Shown piece after piece: positions 40,104-53,400 of a stretch of 64,000 bases of DNA; position 1 is the stretch's first letter; each line of letters opens with the position of its first letter. The notes under the pieces were generated by a model. That model saw only the letters and a list, made by a program, of their open reading frames with translations. It was not told the DNA's origin and did no database searches. The stretch comes from Rotaria sordida (lineage: Eukaryota; Rotifera; Eurotatoria; Philodinida; Philodinidae), in NCBI GenBank assembly GCA_905250125.1, contig CAJNOL010000984.1:25059-89058 (forward strand). The letters are read 5' to 3'. A program made the position numbers and the translations under genes.

Positions 40104-41056
40104 GTAATATACAGGATGTCCCGTAAATCCGATTGAAAAAGAAACATCAATAGTTGTTCAATAATTCAAACAATTTATATTATCTTTTTTTACTATTTGT
40201 TCGGATATTTATTAAAGTCTTATTTCATTATATTTCAGATAATAGAATATCTATGTCTATAGATTTTAGAATTAAAATTGTTTTACTCATGCCTAAATTT
40301 GATTTGTAAAGCACGAGCGTACAAGTTGAGTTTACAGAAAAAAGAAACTCCCAATTGAACATAGAATTAGATTCGCATTCAATTGATTTTATGAAATTGG
40401 TCCTATTGAAAATTGATTATATTTTGAAAGACCTAAAGTTATTACTAAAGAGAAAGCCGATGAAATTCATAACGGTTGTGAAAATGAATTAGAATCAAAT
40501 GTTTAATCTATGTAAATTTTCAACATGATGGTAAACTGATTGTAGATGAACATGTTTAACTCTAATGTAGTTTTTGAAATATTATATTGTAATTTTGATA
40601 CTTTGTTTTCTACCAACGATAAAATAATTGTGAATTGTATTTTTGATTTCAAATATCGAGTTTTACGATCAGAAGAAATTTTCGTAGATATATTGGAATA
40701 GTGCAAGTGTAGACATATTGTAATACAAATAAAAGTTTAATATAAAGATACAAAATGTTGATACATTGCCTGAGTTTTTAGGCTTTCTTGAATAATATTT
40801 ATTAATAGGTCATTTCATGCTTCATCGACCGCATGTCCTAGTTCACGTTATAGCTTTTGGATTCCTATTTCAAACTCGTTTAACAGCGTTATAATAAGGA
40901 CTATACTTTAGTCATTGAGTGAATTCAATATGATATGGTTAACTAGAAAATGTGGCTGATGAAGTATGGAATGACCTATTAATAAATATTATTCAGGTAT
41001 GTTTAAACAAACCACTGAGACAATGTATCGACTCTTTGTATCTTCGTATGAAATTT
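40104..41056 (+). pseudogene. Decayed Tc1/mariner-superfamily transposase with internal inverted repeat
   Basis: After ACAGGATGTCCCGTAAATCC (40110) the plus strand reads, through several stops, FYEIGPIEN then RPKVITKEKADEIHNGCENE (about 40415-40500). This is the helix-turn-helix linker typical of IS630/Tc1/mariner transposases. Further on, DEVWNDLLINIIQVCLNKPL (about 40957-41020) looks like the C-terminal end of such an enzyme. The catalytic core between them is missing. The C-terminal piece is also present inverted at 40743-40832, giving a palindrome. No right terminus matching the left one was found. Confidence 0.6.
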
Positions 41057-42331
41057 TTATAGCATTTACATTTGTACTATTCGTATGTATTTAAGAAAAT
41101 TTCTTCTCACCGTTAACTGTATATTTTATATCAAAAATACGATTCGCAACTATTTTGTTTCTTTTGCAATAAATCGAATTTTTTTGAAATGTCGCAAAAT
41201 TTCTCATACCCAGTAACATATTCTAGCTAGAGGTATAAGCCGATGAGTCGATGGGCTGTGACCGCTGAAAAAAGGAAAATCTATCTTTGCTCACAATGGC
41301 TGCGCAGCTTGAGAGATTTAGCTAGTCAGTGGAAACGCTTCGATGTTTTCCACAACGTTTTTAAAAATTTTTTTGTTCTTGAGAAATTTTGACACGATAA
41401 AAATAGAAAATGTTAGTAGAGACCTGCCAGACAAGAAACTGGACAAACCATGTAAAACAAAGAAAAAAAAAGCTTGATTTTAGTCTAATTTAAAAATGAG
41501 ATTATTCAATATCTGACCGATTTTTATACAGTGGTTGTAAAATGCGGTTTGCTCGAGTTTTAATTTATAAACTCAAATTTTTTAAGTTTCTCAAACTTCT
41601 TGGCTCAACAAATGGTAAACACAACGCTAGACCATCCTTTGACGCACATGCCATACTCCGAGTTAAATCAATCATTTCCTGATTGAGTTGATTAAAAATT
41701 GATTATAAGAACATGCCCGAAAAGTGATCCTGAATATCAAAAATTGAGTATCTTTTTTTTTTGTGTCACGGCGGCAGTGACTGAAAGTCTTTAACTCATT
41801 GTTTAGCTTTTGGCGACGGATCGTCTGAATCTCCTTAACGTTTGACTTACACCTTCAATTCTAACAATATTAGCTTCAGCCCTCACATATAAGTTGCATG
41901 ACAACTAGCGAAAGTCTCATCCTACTTTCGCTAATACACCATCTAGGAGGTGGTTCAAATTTTTACGCTCATACTTCAACACTCGTTTTACAAAATATAC
42001 ATATGAACGGTTAATTCACTATTTTTGAATAAATTCAATACAATTTTCAAATAATTAATTTTAATTTTATTCATTTAACAAGAAGATTCTTTTCTACAAA
42101 ATGCACATATATAGAAAAAACAAAACAATTTCAATACAAAAAAAAAGAATATTTCGATAATCGATTAAAAACAAAAACAACAATATAACATCAGTAGATT
42201 TTTATCTTCTAAGATTAAAGATTTATGTATAAAGATCAGTGATAAGGATAATTTTTTTTTTTTTGTACATGCTTAAAAAATGAACAATTTCGAAATGATA
42301 TACAACAATGCGCGACTAGCAGCATTTTTTC
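41057..42331. other. Spacer 3' of srGAP
   Basis: No gene recognised. The portion nearest 42331 is the 3' untranslated region of the minus-strand srGAP gene. Confidence 0.4.
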
Positions 42332-45300
42332 TTAAACTTGCGTAGCTTTTGATGAACTAGAAATCGATATTGATTGTTGTTGTTGTTGATGCTGTGTAAT
42401 ATTAAAATATGTTGATGATGAAGATGATTCATTTGTTTGTTGTAAACCAAGACGTTTAATTAATTGTAAAGTTTTTTCGGGTTTTTTCATAATAGGTGGT
42501 GGAATTTTATTTTGTTTAATTAATTCTGGTGATGATGAATTTGATCGTGATGTATGTGTTAAATCAATAATTGTCGTTGAATGTGATATTGGTAATGAAG
42601 ATTTTTTTAATAAATTTTCATCAAATGATTTTGATGTTTGTGTTGTTAAAAATCGATTTGTTTTAGGTAAATTAAGTACAAGATCAGGTTCATCAATTTC
42701 TTTTTGTTGATTTGAACGAAAATATTGTGCATGACATTCTTCAACAGTTTGTATACCTGATAAAATTTCACGTAATGCTGTATCAATATCAATTATTTGT
42801 TGATCATTTATTGATGGTAAATGTGATGATGATAATATTGGTGGAGGTGAATTAGATAATAAAACATCATTGATGGTACGAGAAGCAGGTATGGGATAAT
42901 TTTTAATTATAGAAGAATTTTTTTCTTCTTCTTCTTCTTCTTCTTCTTTGTTATTAATATCAAAATCAACTTCAACTATTTCAGTTTCTTTTGCTGATTG
43001 AAGACGATATTCATCAACTAATGAAAAATTTGATGATTGATGATATTGATTAGATGTTAGTGTGGTTGAAATAGAGGCATTTAATTGATTATTCGATAAT
43101 GTTGGTAAAGTAATTGAAGATGATGGATTAGGTGTTAAACGAAGTCGAGGATGATGTTGAACAGAAGGAGCTGAATCTCGGCGTCTAGAAACAAAAAGAA
43201 AAGAACATTGATAAAGAAACTATTATATTGGAATATTTTGTCTGTTAAGCATTTACTAAGAAATTAATAAACAGAATTTAATTCATAATTCTTTTCTTTT
43301 ATTAAACTGATAGAAATTCGATTATATGAAAAATGCACCAAGGAAGTAGTTTATATCTTATAACAAGATGTTATTGATATACAATCTTTAATCGTTTATT
43401 AACAATGTCTGGCACGGAGAAGCGCTACATATTTCTATCCCTATACTTCAACTTTTCTTTTTAGATCGTGTTTTGCAAAAGGATAAGAACTCATAACAAA
43501 ATATTGGAGATTAATGAACAATATCTAAGTAAAAGAAAGTGATTTCGTCATGTTTCATAATGTCTTTCTTTTCCCTTATTAGCATGCATAGTTTTCTTTG
43601 CGAATTCAACTGAACTGTTATCAAAGTTTAGTGATAACATAATCTTGCTAGACAATACAATTCTTTTCAAAAATCGTCGATATAAATCTGAGGATTCATG
43701 TTTTTATGAACTCGGCCTCAGGTCTTGATCCAAGTGTTTTTTTTTCACCAATATTTGACATCGTCTGTGTATGTAACCAAGATTGCAACTATTTTTTACT
43801 ATACTCCGATTCGAAGCTGCATACAAAATGAGGAAAAGTAAATCATTCTAGACTTTTCTATTACTGAATATCATCTCGACCGAAAAGCGATTTAACACCA
43901 GGAGAGGTTCTCTCGTGAGTTACTAAGATTAAAAAAATGAACAATAGAAAGAAAAGAATTATGTTTAGAAATATTATCAACGAAAATTTATACTCGCGAG
44001 AGTATGGATGCACAATTTGCAAGATTAGTTTTTTTTGTTTTTACAAACCTGGATTTAAGCTTGATGTAACCATCAGGAATAAATCCTGACTGATTTCCAC
44101 CAGCTATATGTCCTAACCACCATTCATGATTCATTTTTTTATAAATAAATATAATTTGATTTTTTTTAAATGATAATTCTTTATTTGTTCTACCATTATA
44201 ATCAAATAATGCCACTGCTTCTACCATTTCCATTTCTAAAAAATAAAAAAAAAATTTCTTTTTGTTTTTTTTTAAAATTTATCATTAAATAAATAATAAA
44301 AAAAAAACAAAAAATAGATTTCAACATATAAAACAAATAGCTGAATAGGAATGCAAAAAAAAGCCATGCTCAATCTATGAAAAGATTTCTCATTTAAAAT
44401 TCTTAGTCTTTTACCAAACATCAGTCTCATTTAATAAATTAAAATCTTCAGTACAATAATCAGAATCTTGTGAAGCTAGAAATATTTCAAAAAAAAAAAA
44501 AAAAAAAAAAATATTTTTTTTTCTATATCTTTCGAAATCCTATTTACCATCATCACTTGCTGATCGTCTTAACGAATGTTCACTTATCATTTCACCTTCA
44601 TCATCTTCATCTTCTTCACCATCACTAAAAAAAAAAAAAAATTTTTTTTGATTCAAAAAAAAACATTTTTCCAGTTTTCTTCTTACATTGGAATTGTAGT
44701 AGCAAATTTTTCATAGATTGGATCATCATCATTTATTGGAAAGATTTCTTCATGATGTATTATCATTGTTCGTATAAGTTCAATTGTATGTGTTAAATAT
44801 TGTACTTGATCTTTATCTTCAGGTATTGGCATAAGTGATGGTGCTAAACAACTTGCTAAATTTGATGCATCCATCATATTTTCATCAGAATATTCTGCTA
44901 AACTACAAAAAATAAAAAAAACTTTTTTGTAATTAATAATAAAAATTTTAAAAAACAAGTGCCATACTGATTAAGAAATGCAAAAAAATAACGCATGACT
45001 ATAAATATTGGACGAGGAAGAAGTTTTAAAACTTGATTAAGATTTTCGACACATTTTTCTTCAGATTCAACATCAACTATGAAAAAAAAATAATAATAAA
45101 AAAGAAATTTTTATATATTGTATAGTGACCAAAGTTATAAAAACAACAGTTTTATTTTTTCTATAATATCAAGCATCGAATTCCAATTTGAATTAAAAAA
45201 GTGAAGTTCTCTATCAAAATTTCATAGATAAATCAGAGATCGAATCAAACTATAACGGTTCGGTTTATCATGCAAAATTTATAAATCTATTAAAATCGTC

Positions 45301-47415
45301 TAAAAAATTGCATTTTTTTTTGTAATGCTTGAACGGTTGTAGAAAACGCAGCAACTCTTCATGTCATGCTCTGTGTAAGAAATTATACCTATAGTGCGAA
45401 AGTCTTGCTGCAAAGAATTCATTCATTTTTTTGAACACTTAAAGATAACCGAGTAGAATTTGAACTTTTCAAGTATTTGTTCAGAGTCTCATTTTGGAGT
45501 AAGATTAAACAAATGATTTCAAAAATACAGAATACGATTTTGTATTTCGATTGAACTCGATCAAATTTGAAAATGTGAAACAATTTTTAATGGATTAGTT
45601 TTATTTGCTCTACAAAACGTACTATTCGCTTTTCTATTTTATCTTTTATGACAGATGTTAAAATGTTTGTATTTTTAAAAGTAGTTATTGTGGCAGCGAT
45701 TTTTTGGTCAATACTAATTTTCATAGAAATTAACTCTTTAGTGGAAGTGTACAGATAAGATTTCACTGATTGTAATATTTCATTTTGTAGACTCAGATTA
45801 AGGAATACGGATCGTTTTCGGTGCTATACGATAATGCTAAATTGAAGCTGTTCCAAGACACGACCTAAGGACAGCGCCAAAACTGCTATTTTTCGGACTT
45901 TTTCATAAGATTTACTGATAGTTATTCAATCTTATTCCAGAAGGAAAACCTAAACATATATTCGAAAATAACTAAAAATTCTGGTTTTAGCTTTAACCAG
46001 TTGTCTTTATATGGCTGAAACATAAACGAATATTTTGTGCAAAGGTTTTCGCACTATATAGATTAATTTTCACAAATTCTTTCAGCAGATACAAATTATC
46101 GTTTTCGGATTTTGTTTTTTAGAAACCATGCTCATGTAATCTATCTATGAAATTTCGATAGAGAATTTCATTGATAATTAAAATCATTATTTAGATGCTT
46201 GGTATTATAGAAAGAACAAAAAAACATTGTTTTCTTTGATCATTAATCTAGTTTAATTATAGAATTTAACTTACTAATACATGAAATAAATGAATCAAAC
46301 ATATCTCGAGCAAATAATGGTTCTTTTAATTCACGAAAATATAATTTTAATACACCAGCAACTGAATTCATATCTCGACCTGTGATATTAACTAATGGAT
46401 CTTCACCTTTTTCGAAAGCTTCTTTAAATTGATTTATATCAACTTGTGCACCGGGTACACGAAAAATACCCTTAATAATAAAATAAAATTAATATAAATT
46501 TTTTTTTTTTTGATTAAAATATATACTTGATTATGTAAACCAAGTCGATTAATAGCACTAACACATGATGAAATAATTAATGGAATATGTTGTTGTGTTA
46601 CTTGAATATAATCTAATAATTTTCCACCAAATAAACGTGGACGACCAAGAATTGGTGCACGACCAATTTGTTTCGGTTTTATTGGACGACGTATAAGACT
46701 ATATTTTATAATAGAATATTATTCAAATTAAAGTTAATTATTATCTTTTGTATATTAAGTGAAGAATAGAGGAACAACTGTAGATACAGATTCAGAAGAA
46801 AATATCCGTTTCAATAAGGACATTTCTTTTCAGTTCAAGTCTGATAATCGCTTCAACGATATGAGATACTTTTTATTCATTACTACTAACATATGCTACA
46901 TATTGTTTGGGGGAGAGGAAAGCTTGACGATAATCTTCCGCCATAATTATCCTATCCAATCAATAGAAAGTTTCCAGGCATAGACTCGACAGACTCTAAT
47001 TAGTACCAGTGACCGACCATGACGGAATTTCAAAGAATAAAATTTTCTTGTAGAGAAATATGGACTGGTTCCAACTGGAAAAATAATAGGAACTAGAATT
47101 GATTGATTGATATCTAATTATTCAATAGCATNNNNNNNNNNNNNNNNNNNNNNNNNNNNNNNNNNNNNNNNNNNNNNNNNNNNNNNNNNNNNNNNNNNNN
47201 NNNNNNNNNNNNNNNNNNNNNNNNNNNNNNNCTTTTTTATAAGTTTTTTCAATTTGTTTATCATCATAAAATATTGTTGCTGATGATGTATTAGGAGTTA
47301 ATGATGATGTAGTTGATATTGATAATGATGGTGGTGGTAGTGATTTTATAGCTTGTGGTGAAACCGAAATAGATACAATCGGTTGATTCTTAAGATTTGT
47401 TTCAATAGTCGACAT
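42332..47415 (-). CDS. SRGAP: Slit-robo RhoGAP (srGAP), RhoGAP plus SH3, interrupted by assembly gap
   Basis: Exons on the minus strand: 47415-47232 (runs into the gap), 46698-46527, 46470-46275, 45076-44968, 44902-44687, 44624-44548, 44235-44049 and 43184-42332. The last seven chain in phase to 602 residues. The RhoGAP domain has the arginine finger in HNQ-GIFRVPG, then EDPLVNITGRDMNSVAGVLK, VMRYFFAFLNH and LAEYSDENMMDASNLA. An acidic linker leads to the SH3 (VEAVALFDYNGRTNKELSFK through GFIPDGYI), then a 284-residue Ser/Pro/Gln-rich tail. The order and the SDDEMEMVEAVALFDY junction match srGAP proteins, which inactivate Rac/Cdc42 downstream of Robo. The N-terminal F-BAR domain is not seen. 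Only a Ser/Pro-rich exon starting MSTIETNLKNQP precedes the gap, so the F-BAR exons are hidden in it or absent. Confidence 0.88.
44415..44475 (-). other. Candidate 61-nt frame-breaking cassette exon in srGAP
   Basis: Between the acidic-linker exon and the SH3 exon lies an open block with a good acceptor (TTTCTAG) and donor (G|GTAAAAG). It reads ASQDSDYCTEDFNLLNETDV in the phase left by the upstream exon. Its 61 nt are not a multiple of three. Inclusion would create TGA at the junction with the SH3 exon, whereas skipping it gives a perfect phase-1 join. It may be a regulated poison exon, or coding sequence of an isoform ending before the SH3. Confidence 0.5.
45158..46220. repeat. Foldback element inside srGAP intron
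   Basis: TTTCTATAATATCAAGCAT at 45158 faces ATGCTTGGTATTATAGAAAG at about 46197-46216. Internal blocks TTCTCTATC-AAATTTCATAGAT and CTATAGTGCGAAA also recur inverted. The element nearly fills the 1.2-kb intron between two RhoGAP exons. The centre is non-coding. Confidence 0.7.
47132..47231. other. Assembly gap (100 N)
   Basis: Exactly 100 N, the conventional length for a scaffold gap of unknown size. It interrupts an exon of the srGAP gene. Confidence 0.98.
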
Positions 47416-50400
47416 TACATCTACAAAAAACAAAAAGAAAAAGAAAAAAACGAACAACTAATAAAAATCATTATGTCGCTCAATCTTTTCTTTTTTTTTC
47501 TCATTATGTCGTTTGATTATCAAGGCAAAGAAAAATAGATACGACGATAGTACTGTCAGATAAATACAAGGCAGACAAGAATAGAAGATGATACCCAATG
47601 GAGATCTTCTATAGAGAAGAAAAAAAAAAAAGCAAAAAAGAAAGAAAGGTGGTAATGAGTTCTCGTTTTCTTGTTTTCTGAATCGACTAATAAATAATAA
47701 CAAAGAAAAAGCAAAGAAAATCTCGATACAAGGCATAACAAGAAAAAGAAAATTTTCTCTAATATCTTCATTATGTAAAACATTGCCTTTCGACGACATT
47801 CTTGATAAGCAATCGATAGAAATCGAATAAACAACAACAAACAACTTAGTCGACGAAATACAACAGCATGAATAATAGCACACATCGTTTCTTCTTCTTT
47901 TTTTTTTTTTTTTTTTGTTTTTTTGTCTATGCTGTCGTTCTCATCTTTAATGTAATTGACATACGTTATTGGACCGTGCCTTGTCTATCTGCACCTACAT
48001 ATATGCCAATGACAAAGATCTAACATCAAGGACAAAATAGTTTTTGTGATGATGTCAATAACTAACATGCATAAAAGACATTTTTTTTAGTTTTGTCTGT
48101 CGTCATTTAATTAAGAGTAAATAATGTTAATCAAATATATTAAGATCGATATATATCATTATATATACAAAAACGAACGAAGAAATTCTTCTTACCATAT
48201 GAGCAATTCGATATATATTGATAAGTACTCAATAAACAAAGAAAGAAAAATATTAATGAGATTTTTCTTTTTTTTTTTATTCATTCATTTCTTTTCATTC
48301 CATATATCAAACAATGGTGCTATATTGATTCGTCAGAAAAATAGCCATCATTATTTCATATCGTTTCCAAAACATATGTTTTTTTACTGCTGACATCTAT
48401 CAAAAACTGGAAAAGCATTGTAATTTTGTTAGATAATCTAATTTCAATAATTTTATTAGGAAACAATATTATGTCGACATCATCATTCGAGAGGAAAATT
48501 TATAATGTTTTTTTGTTTGAATAGAATATTGTTAAATTAATCGTTCGGTAAATTCGAAAATATATTTTTTCATTTAAAATGATCTCAAAATATTCTTTTT
48601 ATTTATTATAGGGAAATGATACAATTTTTCTAATAAATATATATTCATTCAACAAATACGATATTCTAACAAGAATATTCAAAATGACTCATGCAAATAC
48701 TTTTATGAATTGTTTTGTTTTTTTAACAGATTTACTCTTTAATATGTACAAAACTATATTGAAGTGCTGTAAGAAAGAATAAAGTAAATCATACATAACT
48801 GTACGATAGAAATTCGAAAATTTTCAGTTCAATTTAATTAAATCTGATACAGATCTGTTTAAAATATTAATATACGAATAATATAAGTAAATACTATTTT
48901 GAAATATCATCATTGAATCTACAAAAAAGTAAATGTTATCAATTATCAATTAAGAAAATATATGTGAAACGATTGTTTGTTTTGGTTTTCTCTTGTCCTT
49001 ATCGAAAGAAATAATTAAAAATTATCTATGAATCATTCAGACACATGTATTTTCTTACTTGACAAGTACTGATATTTCTTTAATGAAATCAATAATGATA
49101 CTTCAAAACAGTATTTACTTATATTATTCATTTAAAAATAATTTGTACAAAGGTCACATGAGAGTTCTCAAGTTGGCAAATGTATAAGAAAATGTCTCAT
49201 AGGAGTAATAAAAATTTAAAAACTCTTAATAGTTCTATTGGGCAATAAAAAATAATTTTCCATTATTCGGAAGCGTACATGCTCCTCCCCCACTTTCTAA
49301 TTCCTGCATCCGTATTATCAATAACACAAAAATAAACTCGCTTGATTAAACCGAATTGAAGATAACCCATTATGTTACCGTATACTTATGGTCTGCTGCG
49401 TAATTTTAATGAAAAATAGAAAAAAATCGTTTTAATCAATTATCTATTTAATTCTCTATTCTTTTTTAATAAGCCATTTATACAACTCTAATGAAGGATA
49501 ATTTACAATGAAAAAAACAAACGATTTTTGTATTGTCGACTGTTGACTTCTTAAATGTAGTTGAATATTAATTTACACATATAGAAATGATTGATCGTTC
49601 AATTTTATTTTCTAAATTTTAATACCATATATATACAATTTTCTTTTAGATTGATTGTATATAAGTCATTGAAAACAGAAACGATTAATAATTTCTTTTT
49701 TTTTTATATTTAGTTTTTCATTTTTACAAGAACAAAAAAAAATCTACTTTTGAGAAAATACATAATAGCTAAAGAATCACCAGATAAATAAATAACACTT
49801 ATTCATTATATTTAATTAATAATCATATTGTTATAGAATTTCTTATCCATTGTATATTTTATGAAGATAAATTAAAACTTTTTAATTGTTGTATTCAAAT
49901 TTTTATTATATAGATCTATGGTTTTTTTGTTATTAATTTTATATTAAAATAAAACAGAGAGTGAAATACAACAATACTGAATAGAATGTACACTTCGAAG
50001 AATTTTACATCAACAATCAGACAACAAAAAAAAAAAGAAGCTACTTACGAATATTTATAAAATATTCAACTATCGTAGATACTGCATTGTGTTCTAATAA
50101 AAATCCTTAGAGATATTGAGATTTAACTAAGCTATTGAGATTTTTTTTTTGCTAGAGATCTCAGGTTTTCAGAAAACTCGTATTTTCGAATTTTGATCGG
50201 AAACTTTGTGAATATAGAAAAAAGAAATTCAATAGCTTAGTCAAATCTGAATGTTTCTGAGGATTTTCTTTTAGAATACAATATCGTATCTATTGATAAC
50301 AAAAAAAAAAATCATTAAAATCGGAATGGAGTATCGTTAAGTAATGAATTAACATAAAATTTTTTAGTATGAGTACATATCTATGAATTCATTAACCGAG

Positions 50401-53400
50401 AATTGTTACTATTTGATTATATGACTTTTGTCTTTCGGATAAATACGATCTCAATTAAATTGATTGAAAGACACATATGACCTTTTCAATCTATCAAATG
50501 TAAACAATATAGTAATAGAAATAAGTATGCGTAAATGTATTATGTCACTTAGAATTTGATGTATTTTTCTTAGAAATGTAAAGGTCGAGAAATGCAATTG
50601 ATCAAAAAGTTGTATGAATTTTGTTAATGGTAGTTATCCGAGAAAGTATATAGATTATTTTAGATTTATATCTATACCTATTTTTGAAATTTGACAATAA
50701 ATAAAATAATATCAAGTTAAAATTTTAAACAATGTAAATACAATTTAATTATAAGTCTTAGTATATTCTTCAACTTTTGCTATATTTATTAGAATTTACT
50801 GAATTATCTCAAACGAGAAGAGATTATTGTTCGTCAACAAATGCCCGAAGATGATGATGACGGATGAAAACAAAAACTGTTGAGTTTCAATAACGGATTC
50901 GTTCTCTATGGATTCAGGTGCTGGGATCATTGCCCTGGACAATCTTGTTTTTTCGAGCTTTTCACATAAAACTAGATTACTTAGTTACATTTATTGATAT
51001 GGCTATCATTACGAGTTAAATTCAAAAGTATGATGAAGCACGAAATTGTTGTTTGTCCAGATAATGAAAACCTTAGATGAACTCTTTTGGTCCCGAAGAT
51101 TTTTCAAATTTCAGTTAGGACTACCGTAATGAAAATCCTAATTTTGTTAAAATGTGAACTTAATATGATCTATCTCTCATAGCGTCATGCTATGTAATGT
51201 TTATATGGAAACTTTTTCATTGTTTTTAGCTCTTTGACTTTGAATTATATGAACGAATTGCAAGTTTTTTTGTACAATTGGTGAAAACAAAAAAAGTGAA
51301 AATTGATTTAGAGAAATTTTGATTCATGCATTTTGTTTTCTATCATTGTTACGTTCTTATTTTACGTTAATGTGTATATAGTTATTTTTAAGATGTTATT
51401 TATATTTTTCTTATCAGTTATATTTTTGTTGAATCAAAAAACAACAGTCTCCTCTTTCTCTCTCTACTCGAATTACTCCAACCTATATACATATATCTAT
51501 AGTCACGCATTTCTAACTGCGCAATAAATTTCAATTCAAGGTCAAGAAAACTGTTTTCTTGACTTTTACGAGAAAAGCAAAAAAAGAATAACAACAGATT
51601 GAAAAAAAAACGAACAAGAGTTGTTAGATCAAAGAAATAAACGAACATACTAAGTGAAATATTTAACAGAACGAAAGAAAAAACAAATACTATAAATCAT
51701 ATATGTATGAAACAAAAGAAAGAAAACGAACAGATATGGATAATACATATAACATTTTTTTCTTATGGCACATCTAACATAAGTACCATAACAATCACTT
51801 TCTGAGTATTCAATAAAAATTTTCCAACAAATAGCCACTTAATGATGAAGATATTCAAATGTAGACTTTGGTTTTAATTTTTGTACGATAAGTTTCATTG
51901 TGTTGAACATAAGAAGTTTTCGTAAGTGTCATTTTATTATCTAGAAAGAAATGAAACAAACATTACATTCGCATTATTACACACGAGAAATCACCTAAAA
52001 GTGCCATTAGAGATCTCTCAAAATAAGCGTTCTTAAATAAATTTTTTTACTGCAACTTTATTTAAGTGGTCTTGTAATAGGTGAAGAAATATGTAGATAT
52101 ATTAAATTTGTTTCTACGAATAGAATAATGTATAATACTAGTCACATTGCTGTGAAAAAAATCGAAATATTTTCAAAAACAAATCTCGCCCTACAAAGTG
52201 AGTCTATTGTTTTTTATTGATCTACTAAAAGCATTCAGTCTCCTCTAAAAAAAAATAATCTTTACCTGTGTATTCTCCGGACTCACTTGAATCTCGCCCT
52301 ATATTTTCTGCGTAAAAGTGTTTTAATAATAAAGGATTAGAAAGAGAAGAAAGAAATTATATTAATGAATAATAGAATTAAATAGCCTATCGAATATTAA
52401 ACAAAACGTGTTATTTAGATTTTCTTTTTGTCTTTTTTATAAACCTCATTCTTATTATGATACTTCACTAAAAAAAGAAAAGTGAGTTTTTTCGGTTTTT
52501 AACATGTCTGTCTCTCAATTGAACAATAGGATTCGAAGTTATAACAAAAAAAAAACGCAATTATACAAAAAAATTTCCAATTCACTCATATATTAAGTAA
52601 AAGTTCTTTCAATCTTCTATCGAATGACATATTATAGTATGACAAAATGTAATTTTTCTTCTCGTTTTTTACTTAGAAAGTATTGTTAATTTGTGTATAT
52701 AATTTAAAGAAATTCATAATGAAATTTTCTCTCTAGTGTAATTTGAAAGTAATGATCTACTTTATATTATTAATCATTTCGATAACCTTTTTTTCAATGT
52801 TTGACAAAATAATACTTTTGTATTGACTGTAATATGTGGGTAAGGCAGTTCATTGAAACATTTGTTATTCGTAAATACCAAAAATGTCTTTTTTCGACTA
52901 AGTTGTAATCGGATTTGACTAGAATAATAATTAGGCTTTCTAGCGCACACATACACAAAAAAAAAAATTATATATTTGAAATAAACATAAAAATCCGAGT
53001 TCATCTATATTTGTCTCAAAGTCCTCGAATAATGTTTATTTTCATCGAAAAAAAAAAAAAAACGTCAACCCTGGAAAGAGTTATGTCTTAGAATAAAGTC
53101 AATGGAATTGATATGAAGAGTTACTTCTTAAACTTTAAGAAAAAAGAAAAGTTAGAAAATTTAAAAATGATATATTATTTTTGACATAAACTTGAAAGAG
53201 GCAAAGATTGCATTTTTTTGGATGAAAAGAAACGTTAATTAGAGGACTTTGTCAAAAAAAATAGATTGACTCAGATTTAGATCATTGCTTTTGAAGTGTA
53301 CTACATAGGAAATGTTGTCATGAATGTCCTCAAATTGTATATATAAGTTAACAATAGTTCTTAAAAGAAACAAGAAAAAGAATAATATTTTATTATATTC

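Noticed and set aside
46759..46983. 74-codon plus-strand frame near the gap
   Set aside because: It lies in intronic sequence of the minus-strand srGAP gene and shows no motif.
47458..47885. Overlapping frames of 141 and 109 codons upstream of srGAP
   Set aside because: Composition is poly-Phe, Ile and Cys from T-rich tracts, and two overlapping frames are equally open. This is a low-complexity artefact.
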